Source: Phytoactinopolyspora limicola (GTDB lineage Bacteria; Actinomycetota; Actinomycetes; Jiangellales; Jiangellaceae). From it: a stretch of DNA of 64,000 nt. The notes beneath the pieces are model-generated. The model searched no databases. It was not told the DNA's origin and saw nothing but the letters and a program-made list of their open reading frames with translations. The translations under genes were made by a program, and so were the position numbers. Location: assembly GCF_011320225.1 (NCBI RefSeq), contig NZ_JAAOEN010000004.1:248001-312000 (forward strand), in the 5' to 3' direction. Below are positions 35,929 to 46,005 of the stretch, piece after piece; within the stretch, counting starts at the first letter, position 1; every line of letters starts with the position of its first letter.

Positions 35929-36444
35929 TCAGCTGACGAGATGTGGGCCCGGGGCGGACACCATCTCCAGGGCCGCGCGTACCGTCGCGGCTCGCACCGC
36001 GCGGCGGTCGCCCGACAGCCGCTCGTCGCCGGCGAACGAACGCACCACCTGACCACCCGACCATGCCAAGGCGACGTAGACGGTGCCCGGCGGGTGGCCG
36101 TCCTGCTGCGTCGGACCGGCCACTCCCGTCGTGGCCACTCCGAGGTCCGCTCCCAGCCGGGAACGGATGCCGGCGGCCATCGCCGCCGCCGTCGGCTCCG
36201 CAACCGCCCCGTGGGCGGCGATCACCTGCGCCGGCGCGTTGGCCAGCAGTTCCTTGGCTGACGTGGCATAGGCCACGACGCCACCGAGGACAACAGCCGA
36301 CGAACCGGGCACCGACGTGAGCCACGCGCACACCAGTCCGCCCGTCAGGGACTCGGCCGTGGCGATGGTCAATCCGCGTTCGCGCAACACCCGCACGGCG
36401 TCGCCGGCCTGGGCCTCCAACACGGCCGCTCCCCTCTCGTTCAC
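35929..36444 (-). CDS. cinA: Nicotinamide-nucleotide amidase, CinA C-terminal type
   Basis: 171 residues, stand-alone CinA C-terminal (PncC) domain. It deamidates nicotinamide mononucleotide. TIATAESLTGGLVCAWLTSV, GGVVAYATSAKELLA, AMAAGIRSRLGADLGVATTG and GVAGPT are all family signatures. GTG at 36442-36444 fits the usual length; a longer in-frame start to 36543 would overlap pgsA. It lies 31 bp after pgsA. Confidence 0.92.
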   Translation of the reverse strand: MNERGAAVLEAQAGDAVRVLRERGLTIATAESLTGGLVCAWLTSVPGSSAVVLGGVVAYATSAKELLANAPAQVIAAHGAVAEPTAAAMAAGIRSRLGADLGVATTGVAGPTQQDGHPPGTVYVALAWSGGQVVRSFAGDERLSGDRRAVRAATVRAALEMVSAPGPHLVS

Positions 36445-36475
36445 GATCGTCCGTCGGCGGCTCGACGACGTGTTC

Positions 36476-37075
36476 TCACCCGGCCGACGAACCGTTGCTG
36501 GCCGCCCGGCGCAGCCGAAGCGCCTGGAGCACGTAATCGGCACCCGTGATCAACGTCACTGACACCGCCAGTGTCATGGCGACGTAGAGCACGGGGTCAA
36601 ACCCGGCCCCCAGGGGCAGGACGTACAGGCCCAGCGCCACCGCCTGCAAGGCGGTCTTCACCTTGCCGCCCCGGCCAGCCGGCATCACCCCGTACCGGAT
36701 GACAACGAACCGCATCGCCGTGATGCCCCACTCGCGAGCCAGCACCAACCCGGTGACCCACCAGGGCAGCTCACCAAGGATCGACAGCCCGACGAACGCC
36801 ATGCCGGTTAACGCTTTGTCGGCGATCGGGTCGGCGATCTTGCCGAAGTCGGTGATGATGCCGCGCCGCCGGGCAAGCTCACCGTCGGCCCGGTCGCTGA
36901 GCATGGCGAGAGTGAACGTCACGAAGGCGGCGACCCGCGACGCGGTGTCGTCGCCACCAGAGCGCAACAGCAGCCAGCCGAACACCGGAACCAACAGGAA
37001 CCGGAGCACCGTCACCGCATTGGCCAGGTTCCACGCACTCGGCGGCGGCGGCGTCGAACGGCGAAGGTCGGCCAT
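36476..37075 (-). CDS. pgsA: CDP-diacylglycerol-glycerol-3-phosphate 3-phosphatidyltransferase
   Basis: 199 residues, integral membrane. Makes phosphatidylglycerophosphate for anionic phospholipids. The CDP-alcohol transferase motif DGxxAR-x8-GxxxDxxxD is present (DRADGELARRRG, then TDFGKIADPIADK). About five helices. The start has -10 TAGGCT 6 nt upstream, suggesting a leaderless mRNA. In many relatives rimO lies directly upstream; here an ABC system on the other strand separates them. Confidence 0.94.
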   Translation of the reverse strand: MADLRRSTPPPPSAWNLANAVTVLRFLLVPVFGWLLLRSGGDDTASRVAAFVTFTLAMLSDRADGELARRRGIITDFGKIADPIADKALTGMAFVGLSILGELPWWVTGLVLAREWGITAMRFVVIRYGVMPAGRGGKVKTALQAVALGLYVLPLGAGFDPVLYVAMTLAVSVTLITGADYVLQALRLRRAASNGSSAG

Positions 37076-37081
37076 CCCGAC

Positions 37082-37087
37082 AGCCTA
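37082..37087 (-). promoter_or_regulatory. pgsA: -10 element of pgsA (leaderless)
   Basis: TAGGCT on the minus strand, 6 nt before the ATG. Confidence 0.5.
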
Positions 37088-37191
37088 ATGGGAGCACACC
37101 CCCGGTGATCCGCCATGTACGGAGTGCCCCATCGCGACGCCGAGCCGGATCGGGACGGCGATCGGGTGTATCCCCCGTTCCGTGCGCCGAA

Positions 37192-37197
37192 TAGGCT
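37192..37197 (+). promoter_or_regulatory. -10 element of the ABC ATPase gene (leaderless)
   Basis: TAGGCT, 6 nt before the GTG at 37204; identical to the divergent pgsA box 105 bp away. Confidence 0.5.
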
Positions 37198-37203
37198 GAT
37201 CTG

Positions 37204-38025
37204 GTGTCCACCGATTCGGTTCCCGGCACCGAAGAGCACCTGGCCGCTACCTGGCCGGGTGCCCCACCCGCCTTGATGCTGCGCGGTCTCGTCAAACGGT
37301 TCGACCGCACCGTCGCCGTCGCGGGTTTGGATCTCGACGTTCCCACCGGTTCGTTCTTCGGCCTCGTCGGGCCGAACGGCGCCGGCAAAACCACCACGTT
37401 GTCCATGGCGACCGGCCTGATGCGACCGGACGCCGGCACCGCTTTCGTCGTCGGCCTCGATGTCTGGCGCGACCCGGTGGCCGCCAAGCGACTGCTCGGC
37501 GTCCTTCCCGACGGGATGGCCCTATTCGACCGGCTGACCGGTGCTCAGCTGCTCGAATACATCGGCCGGCTCCATCAACTCGATCAGGAACTCGCCCGCC
37601 AACGTGCCGCCGAGTTACTCGACGTACTCGCTCTCGCCGACGCCGCCGACACTCTGGTCGTCGACTACAGCGCTGGTATGACCAAGAAGATCGGCCTCGC
37701 CTGCGCGCTGATCCACGGCCCGCGCATCCTCATCCTCGACGAACCGTTCGAATCGGTCGACCCCGTGTCGGCTACCACCATCCGCAGCATCCTGCGCTCG
37801 TTCGCGTCGGGCGGCGGCACCGTCGTCGTGTCCAGTCACGTGATGGCCCTCGTCGAACAGCTGTGTGATCACGTGGCGATCATCGCCGGCGGCCGCGTAC
37901 TGGCCTCCGGAACGCTCGTAGATGTACGTGGCATGGGCTCACTCGAAGAACGCTTCGTCGGACTCGTCGGCGGACACCGCGACCTGGGAGAGGGCCTGGC
38001 GTGGTTGCGCCCCTCCCCGGGCTGA
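37204..38025 (+). CDS. ABC transporter ATP-binding protein
   Basis: 273 residues. Walker A GPNGAGKTT, signature region VVDYSAGMTKKIGLACAL (an unusual YSAGM in place of LSGGQ), Walker B ILILDEPFESVDPVSA and H-loop SSHVMALVEQLCDH. It serves the permease encoded next, with which it overlaps by 25 bp. The variant signature is common in ABC-2 systems of this type. Start GTG is set by the -10 element 6 nt upstream. Confidence 0.9.
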   Translation: MSTDSVPGTEEHLAATWPGAPPALMLRGLVKRFDRTVAVAGLDLDVPTGSFFGLVGPNGAGKTTTLSMATGLMRPDAGTAFVVGLDVWRDPVAAKRLLGVLPDGMALFDRLTGAQLLEYIGRLHQLDQELARQRAAELLDVLALADAADTLVVDYSAGMTKKIGLACALIHGPRILILDEPFESVDPVSATTIRSILRSFASGGGTVVVSSHVMALVEQLCDHVAIIAGGRVLASGTLVDVRGMGSLEERFVGLVGGHRDLGEGLAWLRPSPG

Positions 38026-39680
38026 CCCCGCCAGCTGCCTCCACACCGCCCCGGCCGGGCACCGTGGCCCTGCTCCGCCTGTTCGTGGGCCTCAAGCTGC
38101 GGTTGCTCGGCAACGGACTCAAGGGATCCAACGCTCGCCTGATCGCCGGCCTGGTGGGGGTGGCCGCCGGCGGCGGGATCACGATCACCGGGGCCTACCT
38201 CGTCGCACAGTTACGGCAGGCCAGCGCCGACGACGCCGCACTCATCCTGACCGCCGGTGGCAGCGTCGTCGTCGCCGGGTGGTTTCTGCTTCCGCTCCTC
38301 GTCTTCGGAATCGACGAGTCGATCGACCCACAACGGTTCGCCCTCCTCCCCCTGCCCCGCCGGACTCTTCTGGCTGGGATGCTGACCGCGGGCTTCGTCG
38401 GTATCCCCGCGGTAGCGATGCTCGTCGTGGCCGGTGCCACCACGATCACGTGGTCACGGGGTCCGCTACCCGTCCTCTACGCCGCTGTGGGTGCCCTGCT
38501 GGCCACCACCTTCTGCGTGGTCGCGAGCCGGGCCGTCACCACCGTCCTGGCCGGGGTGTTCCGTTCCCGGCGGCTGCGCGACCTCGTGTCGATGATCGGG
38601 ATGCTGTTGATCGGCTCAGTGATGTTGCTGCAGTTCGGCCTACCGTCCGTGGCGCAGCTGGCCACCCGTGACGTCATCGAACGCGTCACGACGGTGCTGG
38701 CGTGGACCCCCCTCGGAGCGGCCTGGGCCGCCCCACACGACGCGCTGCGTGGTGCCGCGGCCACCGGCCTACTACGCCTGCTCATCCTCGCCGCGGCCGT
38801 AGTGGTCCTGGCGCTGATCTGGGACCGGGCGCTTCGGTATTCACTCGAGAGCGGCGGCACAGCGGCCGGATCGGGGCCCCGGGCCGGCCCCCGCACCGCA
38901 CCCGCCGGGCACACATTGGCTCCGCGTTGGGCTCGGTGGATGTTACCGGCTACGGTCACCGGTGCGGTGGCCGCACGCATCCTGCACCTGTGGTGGCGCG
39001 ATCCACGCCAGCGCGTCAGCCTACTGATCGTCCCGGTGATCCTCGTCGGCGTGGTCGCCGGACCGTCGCTGGTCGGCTACCGGGACGAGGTCCTCGTGCT
39101 GGCCGGACCAGGTGTCGGCACGCTGATCGGGTTGATGATGCTCAACCACACCGCCTACGACGGCACCGCCCTGTGGACACACCTCGCGGTCTCGCTCCCC
39201 GGCTACGTCGACCGCGCCGGACGGGCCCTCGGCACGGCCACGTGGGCGGTCCCCGTCGTCGTCGGAGCCGCCGCCGGAACCTGCCTCCTCATCGGCCGTC
39301 CCGACCTGATCCCCGCAGCGGTCGGCGCGTCGGTGGCCACCGTCCTTACCGGCCTGGCCCTCGCCGCCGTCACCAGCGTCGTCATCGCGTTTCCCGCGCC
39401 TCCCGCCAGCGCCAACCCGTTCATCACCCCCAGCGGTGGCAACGTCGTCGTGGTGCTCCAGCAGTTCATCGGTGGCCTAGCCGTCGGCCTGCTGTCGCTG
39501 CCGGTGTACTTGACGCTGGGATTCGCGCTCTGGTGGCGGCCCGAGGTGGGATGGGGGTTGCTCCTAGCGGGCCCGGCGTATGGACTGCTCCTTCTGCGCG
39601 TCGGCTGCCGGATCGGCGGCCGCTACCTCGATGACAACGCCCCTGAGCTGCTGCGGCGGATCACCCCGGCCCGCACCTGA
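38001..39680 (+). CDS. Large ABC-2-like permease
   Basis: 559 residues with about twelve hydrophobic segments (for example LIAGLVGVAAGGGITITGAYL, ATTFCVVASRAVTTVLAGVF, LLIVPVILVGVVAGP). No solute-binding or ATPase motif. Overlap with the ATPase stop implies coupled expression. Such large unfused permeases with an ATPase are common in actinobacteria and their substrate is not known. Confidence 0.8.
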   Translation: MVAPLPGLTPPAASTPPRPGTVALLRLFVGLKLRLLGNGLKGSNARLIAGLVGVAAGGGITITGAYLVAQLRQASADDAALILTAGGSVVVAGWFLLPLLVFGIDESIDPQRFALLPLPRRTLLAGMLTAGFVGIPAVAMLVVAGATTITWSRGPLPVLYAAVGALLATTFCVVASRAVTTVLAGVFRSRRLRDLVSMIGMLLIGSVMLLQFGLPSVAQLATRDVIERVTTVLAWTPLGAAWAAPHDALRGAAATGLLRLLILAAAVVVLALIWDRALRYSLESGGTAAGSGPRAGPRTAPAGHTLAPRWARWMLPATVTGAVAARILHLWWRDPRQRVSLLIVPVILVGVVAGPSLVGYRDEVLVLAGPGVGTLIGLMMLNHTAYDGTALWTHLAVSLPGYVDRAGRALGTATWAVPVVVGAAAGTCLLIGRPDLIPAAVGASVATVLTGLALAAVTSVVIAFPAPPASANPFITPSGGNVVVVLQQFIGGLAVGLLSLPVYLTLGFALWWRPEVGWGLLLAGPAYGLLLLRVGCRIGGRYLDDNAPELLRRITPART

Positions 39681-39771
39681 TCGGTGCCGAATGGGGTGGC
39701 GTTCGCGGGCCGCGCCATAGTTGTGAACCACCATGATCGCCGTTCGCCGTGCGGATCACCGCGACCCGGCC

Positions 39772-39777
39772 TACGCT
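39772..39777 (+). promoter_or_regulatory. -10 element of zinc-ribbon gene (leaderless)
   Basis: TACGCT, 6 nt before the GTG at 39784; decides that start over the ATG at 39733. Confidence 0.5.
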
Positions 39778-39783
39778 GAACTG

Positions 39784-39984
39784 GTGAGCGCTGATCCTCT
39801 TCCAGCCGACCCCTCGCCGTCCTGTCTCAGCTGCGGCCGCAGCATGTCGTCCGACACCCCGATCGACGCCCTCGCCTGGGCCGCGGAGATCCGGGGCGGG
39901 CGTCGCGTGTGGCTCTGCCCGCGATGCACGCGAGCCCACGCCCGCGACATCGAAGGCAAACTCCCCGCCGATCACTGGCTCTAG
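39784..39984 (+). CDS. Small zinc-ribbon protein
   Basis: 66 residues. Two CxxC pairs (CLSC and CPRC, about 35 residues apart) suggest one structural zinc. The C-terminal RAHARDIEGKLPADHW is conserved in short actinobacterial proteins of unknown function encoded near pgsA/cinA. GTG at 39784 is 6 nt after TACGCT. Converges on rimO. Confidence 0.7.
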   Translation: MSADPLPADPSPSCLSCGRSMSSDTPIDALAWAAEIRGGRRVWLCPRCTRAHARDIEGKLPADHWL

Positions 39985-40019
39985 TGTGTCGCGCCGGCGT
40001 CACGATCACGCTGCCATTG

Positions 40020-41486
40020 TCAACGCAGCTGACGGGCGGTGAGGTCCGCGCCGGCGCTAGCGGCGACGACGGCCGGAACCACGTCACCGACGGCCGGAAC
40101 CGCCGACCATCGAGCCTCATCGATGCCGTCCGGTCCGAGCAGTTCGGTGGTCCCGTCGACGTCGGGCCCCTGATGGGCGGCCCGGCCCTCGATCCGGCCG
40201 TCGGTGACCGACTCCACCATCACCTCGACCTGCTCACCGATCCGGTCTTCGGCACGCTGCGTCACGAGATCGTCGACGAGTGCGCTGATGTGCTCGACAC
40301 GCTGGGCGATCTCGTCGTCGTCGAGCTTTCCGTCCAGTTTGACCGCCTCGGTGCCGTCCTCGTCGGAGTATCCGAACACGCCCACAACGTCCAACCGGGC
40401 GCGCGAGAGGAAGTCGTCGAGCTCGGCGACGTCGTCGTCGGTCTCGCCAGGAAACCCGACGATGACGTTGGAACGGATACCCGCGGTGGGGACCTGCTGG
40501 CGGATCGATTCGATCAGCTCCAGGAACGGTTCGGTAGACCCGAACCGGCGCATCCGCCGCAACACCGGGGCACTGGCATGCTGGAACGACAGGTCGAAGT
40601 ACGGCACCACACCCGGCGTCGACGTCATCGCTTCCACCAGCGACGGGCGCATCTCCGCCGGCTGGAGGTACGACACCCGCACCCACTCGATGCCGTCGAC
40701 GGCGGCCAAGTCGGGCAGCAGAGACTCGAGCAGCCGGATGTCGCCGAGGTCCTTGCCATACGACGTGGAGTTCTCGCTGACCAGGAACAACTCCCGACTC
40801 CCCTGCTCGGCCAGCCACCGGGCCTCGGCGAGGATGTCAGCTGGACGACGGGACAGGAACGAGCCACGGAACATCGGTATCGCGCAGAACGAACACACCC
40901 GGTCACAGCCACTGGCGAGCTTCAGCGGCGCCGTGGGACCACCGTCCAGTCGCCTCCGGACCGTTCTGGGCCCGGAGACCGGCGCCAACCCAGCGGGGAG
41001 GTCGGGCGCCGACGGAACAACCGTGTTGTGCCCCGGAACCGCCCCGGCGGCGTCCTGGCGCTCGACCGGAGCCACCGGCAACAGCTTGCGGCGGTCTCTG
41101 GGGGCATGCGGCACATGTGTGGTCCCGCCGAGAATGCCACGCAGCCGCTCGCCGATGTCGGTGTAGTGGTCGAAGCCGAGGACGGCGTCGGCTTCGGGGA
41201 GGGAATCGGCTAGTTCCTTGCCGTAACGTTCGGCCATACACCCGACCGCGACGACGGCCTTGGTGGTGCCGTCGTCCTTGAGGTCGGCCGCGGCCAACAG
41301 CGAGTCGACCGAATCCTTCTTGGCCTGCTCGATGAAGCCACAGGTGTTGACCAGGACGGTTTCTGCCTCGGCGGGGTCGTCGACGAGTTGAAAACCCTCA
41401 GCGTCGAGGCGCCCCGCGAGTTCTTCGGAGTCGACCTCGTTACGAGTGCAGCCCAGCGTGACGATTGCGACGGAGTGTTCGCTCAT
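40020..41486 (-). CDS. rimO: Ribosomal protein S12 methylthiotransferase
   Basis: 488 residues, as in streptomycetes. Radical-SAM enzyme that methylthiolates an Asp of S12. N-terminal [20 protein letters not shown] and [16 protein letters not shown] hold the first Fe-S cluster; [18 protein letters not shown] (CxxxCxxC) holds the SAM cluster; FPGETDDDV and a TRAM domain follow. An insertion of about 60 residues after [10 protein letters not shown] is usual in actinobacteria. ATG at 41484-41486; an upstream in-frame extension runs into the 68-bp repeat and is not used. Confidence 0.94.
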   Translation of the reverse strand: MSEHSVAIVTLGCTRNEVDSEELAGRLDAEGFQLVDDPAEAETVLVNTCGFIEQAKKDSVDSLLAAADLKDDGTTKAVVAVGCMAERYGKELADSLPEADAVLGFDHYTDIGERLRGILGGTTHVPHAPRDRRKLLPVAPVERQDAAGAVPGHNTVVPSAPDLPAGLAPVSGPRTVRRRLDGGPTAPLKLASGCDRVCSFCAIPMFRGSFLSRRPADILAEARWLAEQGSRELFLVSENSTSYGKDLGDIRLLESLLPDLAAVDGIEWVRVSYLQPAEMRPSLVEAMTSTPGVVPYFDLSFQHASAPVLRRMRRFGSTEPFLELIESIRQQVPTAGIRSNVIVGFPGETDDDVAELDDFLSRARLDVVGVFGYSDEDGTEAVKLDGKLDDDEIAQRVEHISALVDDLVTQRAEDRIGEQVEVMVESVTDGRIEGRAAHQGPDVDGTTELLGPDGIDEARWSAVPAVGDVVPAVVAASAGADLTARQLR

Positions 41487-41528
41487 GAGAGTCACCAGGT
41501 TACCGGGATGAGGCTCGATGGGATTAAC

Positions 41529-41596
41529 CCTGGTGCGCTGAGCGCTCGCCCCATCCACCCAAATAACGGTTTCCAACGAGCGTTCACCGCACCAGG
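41529..41596 (+). repeat. 68-bp hairpin repeat, copy 1
   Basis: CCTGGTGCGCTGAGCGCTCG pairs with the reverse complement at the other end (2 mismatches in 20 bp), around a 28-bp middle ending ACGGTTTCCAA. Same length and orientation as copies 2 and 3. Its right arm contains the last codons and TGA stop of the AbiEi-like gene, so that gene's C terminus (GLVR) comes from the repeat. Confidence 0.85.
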
Positions 41597-42561
41597 CCAG
41601 AACGATCGAACGCGACGGACGGCACGCCGAACATCTTCGACGCGATCTTCGACTGCCGAACGATACGGTCCAGCACGGTCCGCGGCTGGTACATCATCTC
41701 GGCCGGCGTCCACCGCACGACGACGAACCCGGCCTCCTCGATGCGCATCTGCCGCTTCTTCTCCTCGACCAGTACTCGGTCCCGCGGCCCGTACAACGAC
41801 TCACCGTACTTGACGAACCCGTCGACCTCACCGACCAGCCGGTGGCGCCGCCAGAGGAAGTCGGACCGGACACCGCCCCAGCCGTCGCCGATCACCCACG
41901 CGTTGCATTCGGGAAGCGGGAAACCGAGCTCGACGAAGACCGCGAAAGAGGCGGACTCGCCAGGCGACTCCCGCAGTCCAGACGCGTGTTCGGTCACCAG
42001 ATGAACCTGCCGTGTGTTCGACCAGCCGGTCATCCTGTCTCCGACCCTGACCAGCTCATCCGAGTCGATGGCCTGACGGCGCAGTCCGGCGTCGGCAACG
42101 ACCAGCCCGGCGGCAAACCCCTGATTGCGGGCGATATCCAGCGATGTTCGTGCCGGCGATGCGCAGGGCACGTTGCGTGCCACCACCATTTCACCTTCGC
42201 GCAGCCCGCTCGCGGTACGCACTCGGAGGCCGGGGTAGGAACGCTGGCCACGTGCCCGCGGGATCGCGGACAGCTCAGCCACGTCCGGTTGGCCTTTCGG
42301 CACCGGCAGGTCGTTCAGCAAGGCCGCCGAGTAGCCGCTGGCCCAGCCACGCTTGCCAATGGCGAGCCAAGCGGCATAGACCTCAATGGCGTGCCGGTCA
42401 GCCGGCGTGGTCGCGCTCTTCTCCCACATGGTCCGATCGCAGTAGACACCGCGGCGAACCCGCACGATGGCGCCGGTCCGGTAGGCATGCTCGATGGCGG
42501 CTTTGGACAGTCCGTTTGCGATCAGGTCCGCGACCTTGCCGACCCCGGCAATACCTATCAT
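41584..42561 (-). CDS. AbiEi-like protein with C-terminal DUF559/Vsr-type nuclease-like domain
   Basis: 325 residues. N-terminal winged helix ([23 protein letters not shown]) typical of AbiEi antitoxins and of a large actinobacterial family; C-terminal [31 protein letters not shown] resembles the Vsr/DUF559 endonuclease-like fold, with Glu, Asp and Lys in place. No toxin partner (AbiEii) is next to it, so a stand-alone role is likely. ATG at 42559-42561 follows GGAAGG; an earlier in-frame start exists. Flanked by copies 1 and 2 of the 68-bp repeat. Confidence 0.72.
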   Translation of the reverse strand: MIGIAGVGKVADLIANGLSKAAIEHAYRTGAIVRVRRGVYCDRTMWEKSATTPADRHAIEVYAAWLAIGKRGWASGYSAALLNDLPVPKGQPDVAELSAIPRARGQRSYPGLRVRTASGLREGEMVVARNVPCASPARTSLDIARNQGFAAGLVVADAGLRRQAIDSDELVRVGDRMTGWSNTRQVHLVTEHASGLRESPGESASFAVFVELGFPLPECNAWVIGDGWGGVRSDFLWRRHRLVGEVDGFVKYGESLYGPRDRVLVEEKKRQMRIEEAGFVVVRWTPAEMMYQPRTVLDRIVRQSKIASKMFGVPSVAFDRSGLVR

Positions 42562-42665
42562 GCCCGCCGATCCTTCCCGGCAGAGCTCGACACCGCAAAT
42601 GGCTATCCACAAGTTATCCACAGGAGCGCCGCGGCCAACTCCGCCGTCAGTGGGCAGGTGGCCAG

Positions 42666-42733
42666 CCTGGTGCGCTGAGCGCTCGCCGCATCCACGCAGA
42701 GAGCGGTTTCCAACGAGCGCTCACCGCACCAGG
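42666..42733 (+). repeat. 68-bp hairpin repeat, copy 2
   Basis: Best preserved copy: 20-bp arms differ at one position. Lies between the start of the AbiEi-like gene and the end of the unknown gene at 42749. Confidence 0.85.
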
Positions 42734-42748
42734 CACCAGACGTCGACG

Positions 42749-43357
42749 TCACGAGCCGTCGCGCTGGCCTACCGCGTCCAAGAGATCGAAATAGCCGTCG
42801 ACCGCATTCCAGAGATGGTTCTCCGGATAGATGCCGTACCCCTTGTGCTGGGAACGCCATCCACGTTTCCAGTACTCATCACGCACGTGCCGGAGGTAGA
42901 CCCGGCTAGCATCAAGTTCCAACGCAAGCTGAGCCGCTTCCTCCTCCGGCGACGGCGCAGGCAACCGGTAAGACTCGGCGTCACCAGCCGACAATGCCAC
43001 CAGCGCTTCGGTCTCCGTCCCGTCCAGCGACCAAAACTTCAGTGGACGTCTGATGTGCTGATTCCACACCGGCCAAGCCGACGGCCTGAGCCGATATGAC
43101 ACCGGAGTCCGATCCAGCCGAAGCTGGTACTCAAGCCACGACGTGTGCTCCGGCGGGTATGTCCCCCACACCAGCTCGCTGGCCGGCACATCGAGCACGA
43201 ATACGACGTGCACGAACTCGATCTCCGGCACCGCTTCGAGAACATCACCGGTTGCATAGGCGGCGATCAGCACCGGCTTCTCGACCGGAAACCTGCGGAC
43301 CTGCTCGCAACCCTCGGCGAGCGTATACAGCCGGCGGATCGCTGTCGCACGACGCAT
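42749..43357 (-). CDS. Conserved-looking protein of unknown function
   Basis: 202 residues, soluble, no signal peptide. Tryptophan- and tyrosine-rich (ELVWGTYPPEHTSWLEYQL, PSAWPVWNQHIRRPLKFWSL, DEYWKRGWRSQHKGYGIYPENHLWNA). The N terminus MRRATAIRRLYTLAEGC and the C-terminal LWNAVDGYFDLLDA suggest a compact fold. I do not recognise the family. Framed by repeat copies 2 and 3, between the AbiEi-like gene and ftsK, so probably an acquired pair of genes. Confidence 0.7.
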   Translation of the reverse strand: MRRATAIRRLYTLAEGCEQVRRFPVEKPVLIAAYATGDVLEAVPEIEFVHVVFVLDVPASELVWGTYPPEHTSWLEYQLRLDRTPVSYRLRPSAWPVWNQHIRRPLKFWSLDGTETEALVALSAGDAESYRLPAPSPEEEAAQLALELDASRVYLRHVRDEYWKRGWRSQHKGYGIYPENHLWNAVDGYFDLLDAVGQRDGS

Positions 43358-43395
43358 ACCGGCATTGTGCCCGACATTCGGTGGTCCGTCATTGG

Positions 43396-43463
43396 CCAGG
43401 TGCGCTGAACGCTTGCCGCCCCCACCCAGATAACGGTTTCCAACGAGCCCTCACCGCACCAGG
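43396..43463 (+). repeat. 68-bp hairpin repeat, copy 3
   Basis: Same unit as copies 1 and 2, with more arm mismatches (first arm CCAGGTGCGCTGAACGCTTG) but an identical ACGGTTTCCAACGAG segment shared with copy 1. It lies between the unknown gene's start and the ftsK stop. Confidence 0.85.
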
Positions 43464-43487
43464 CACCAATGGTTGGCGCGACAGGCC

Positions 43488-45998
43488 CTAGTCGCCGCGC
43501 AGCGTCGACAGCACCTCGGCGAGGTCGTCCGGCTTCACCAGCACGTCGCGGGCCTTGGAGCCCTCCGACGGACCAACGATGCCCCGGCTCTCCATGAGAT
43601 CCATCAGCCGGCCCGCCTTCGCGAACCCGACCCGCAGCTTGCGTTGCAGCATCGACGTGGATCCGAACTGGGTGTTCACGACCAGCTCAGCCGCCTGACA
43701 GAGCAGATCGAGGTCGTCGCCGATGTCTTCGTCGATCTCCCGCTTGGCCGTGGTCGGCGCGGCGACGTCGTCGCGATACGACGCGGCCAACTGCTCCTTG
43801 CAGTGGTCCACCACGGACGCGATCTCGGACTCGGTGACCCACGCACCCTGCACGCGGATCGGTTTGCTGGCTCCCATGGGGAGAAAGAGCCCGTCGCCCT
43901 GACCCACCAACTTCTCCGCACCCGGCTGATCCAGAATCACTCGGGAGTCGGCCAGCGACGACGTGGCGAATGCCAGCCGCGACGGCACGTTGGCCTTGAT
44001 CAGGCCGGTGACGACGTCGACCGACGGGCGCTGGGTGGCCAGAACCAAATGAATGCCGGCGGCCCGGGCCAGCTGGGTGATCCGCACCACCGCGTCTTCC
44101 ACGTCGCGGGGGGCCACCATCATCAGATCGGCCAGCTCGTCGACGATCACCAGCAGGTACGGGTACGGCGTGAGGACCCGTTCGCTCCCTTCGGGCACCT
44201 TCACCTTGCCCGCACGGACCGCCTTGTTGAAGTCGTCGACGTGCCGGAAGCCGAACTCGGCAAGATCGTCGTAGCGCATGTCCATCTCGCGTACGACCCA
44301 TTGCAGCGCCTCGGCGGCTTTCTTCGGATTGGTGATGATCTGGGTGATCAGGTGCGGTACACCCTCGTAGGCGGACAGCTCCACGCGCTTCGGGTCCACC
44401 ATGATCAGGCGTACCTCGTCGGGTGTGGCCCGCATGAGGACCGAGGTGATCATCGAGTTGATGAAGCTCGACTTACCCGACCCGGTGGCGCCGGCCACCA
44501 GCAGGTGCGGCATCTTGGCGAGGTTGGCGACGACGAACCCGCCCTCGACGTCTTTGCCCAGGCCGGCGATCATCGGGTGGTGATCCTTACGCGCCACCGA
44601 CGATCGCAGCACGTCGCCAAGGCTGACGATCTCCTTGTCGGTGTTCGGGATCTCGATGCCGATCGCGGACTTCCCCGGGATCGGCGACAGGATCCGGACG
44701 TCGGCGCTGGCCACCGCGTAGGAAATGTTCTTGGTCAGCGCGGTGACCTTCTCCACCTTCACGGCTGAGCCGAGCTCCACCTCGTAGCGGGTGACCGTCG
44801 GCCCACGCGTGTAAGTGGTGACCTCGGCGTCGATGTTGAACTGCTCGAACACCCCGCGCAGCGCCTCGACAACCGCGTCCGACGCCGGCGTGCGTGCTTT
44901 GTGGGCGCTGCCCTGGCGTAGAACGTCGCTGGACGGCAACGTGTAGGTGATGTCCCCCGAGAGGGCGAGTTGCTCCACGCGCTGAGGCACCGGAGTGTGA
45001 GGAGGTGGCTCTTCCACCACCGTCGCCGCGGTGTCCTCGGGCGCCGGATCCGGTGGGGGCGGCGGCGCCACCTGAGTAGGAGTCTCGGCCTCCGGCTTCT
45101 TCTTCGGCTTCTCGCGAAGCACCGGTGAGTCGTACGGCTCCTCGTCGGTGGGAACGAGGGCGGCTTCTTTCTGTTTACGCCGCCGTGGGCTGATCGGCCG
45201 CTCTTCCTCTCCGTCGAGACGACGGAACCCGAGGACGACGGAGATCCGGTCCCAGGCGACGGCAGCGTAGCTGGGAACCTCGTAGAGCGGGATGCCGGTG
45301 ACGACGAGGATCCCGAAGAGGGTCAGGAGAATCAGCAAGGGGACCGCGACCCAGGACGTGAGTAGGTCGGCCAGCACCGTCGACGCGACGTACCCGACCG
45401 CACCGCCGGAGCGTTGCAACGCCTCCGCACCGTCGACCGGTCGAGGCATTCCGCCGGCCAGGTGGGCCAGGCCGAGCGCACCGAGCGACAAACACGTCCA
45501 CCCCACCACCTGTTGGCTGGTCGGCCGGTTGACGTCGGGCCGGCGCATCGTCCGCCACGCGGCCATGACCAGCAATACGGGCACCACATACCCGGCGGTG
45601 CCGACCGCGCCGGCCACGGCATCGTGGATGACGCCGGCCACAGCTCCGTCGACCGACCACCACATCACCGCGGCGACAACCACCCCGACGCCGATGAGCG
45701 CGAGACCCGCGCCGTCGCGGCGCTGCTCGGTGGGGATGTCTTTGGCGGTGGACCCCAGCCGCCGCGCCACCCCACCGATGAGGTGGGCCAGGCCCATCCA
45801 GATGGCTTGGATGCCCCGCCCGATGGCGCGGAACAGCCGGATGCCGGCACCGGGCTGGGCCGGCCGGCGAGCCGGTGGACGGCGGGCCGGCGGCCGTCGC
45901 GAGGACGTGCCGCGCGATGCGGGGCGTTTCCGCGCCGCCCCGGCATTACCTCGCGATCGCGCGGACGCGGCGGGTGCGGTGGTGGTACGGGTCGCCAT
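43488..45998 (-). CDS. ftsK: DNA translocase FtsK/SpoIIIE
   Basis: 836 residues. Pumps chromosomal DNA through the septum. Four helices in the N-terminal 250 residues, a Pro-rich linker (about 275-330), the motor with Walker [13 protein letters not shown] and Walker [14 protein letters not shown], and the winged gamma domain ([20 protein letters not shown]) that reads polar sequence motifs. The ATG lies 7 nt after TAGCCT, suggesting a leaderless mRNA. Confidence 0.95.
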   Translation of the reverse strand: MATRTTTAPAASARSRGNAGAARKRPASRGTSSRRPPARRPPARRPAQPGAGIRLFRAIGRGIQAIWMGLAHLIGGVARRLGSTAKDIPTEQRRDGAGLALIGVGVVVAAVMWWSVDGAVAGVIHDAVAGAVGTAGYVVPVLLVMAAWRTMRRPDVNRPTSQQVVGWTCLSLGALGLAHLAGGMPRPVDGAEALQRSGGAVGYVASTVLADLLTSWVAVPLLILLTLFGILVVTGIPLYEVPSYAAVAWDRISVVLGFRRLDGEEERPISPRRRKQKEAALVPTDEEPYDSPVLREKPKKKPEAETPTQVAPPPPPDPAPEDTAATVVEEPPPHTPVPQRVEQLALSGDITYTLPSSDVLRQGSAHKARTPASDAVVEALRGVFEQFNIDAEVTTYTRGPTVTRYEVELGSAVKVEKVTALTKNISYAVASADVRILSPIPGKSAIGIEIPNTDKEIVSLGDVLRSSVARKDHHPMIAGLGKDVEGGFVVANLAKMPHLLVAGATGSGKSSFINSMITSVLMRATPDEVRLIMVDPKRVELSAYEGVPHLITQIITNPKKAAEALQWVVREMDMRYDDLAEFGFRHVDDFNKAVRAGKVKVPEGSERVLTPYPYLLVIVDELADLMMVAPRDVEDAVVRITQLARAAGIHLVLATQRPSVDVVTGLIKANVPSRLAFATSSLADSRVILDQPGAEKLVGQGDGLFLPMGASKPIRVQGAWVTESEIASVVDHCKEQLAASYRDDVAAPTTAKREIDEDIGDDLDLLCQAAELVVNTQFGSTSMLQRKLRVGFAKAGRLMDLMESRGIVGPSEGSKARDVLVKPDDLAEVLSTLRGD

Positions 45999-46005
45999 AA
46001 AGATC

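Noticed and set aside
41529-43463. CRISPR or attachment sites
   Set aside because: Three copies about 0.7-1.1 kb apart with whole genes between them; no integrase, no short spacers.
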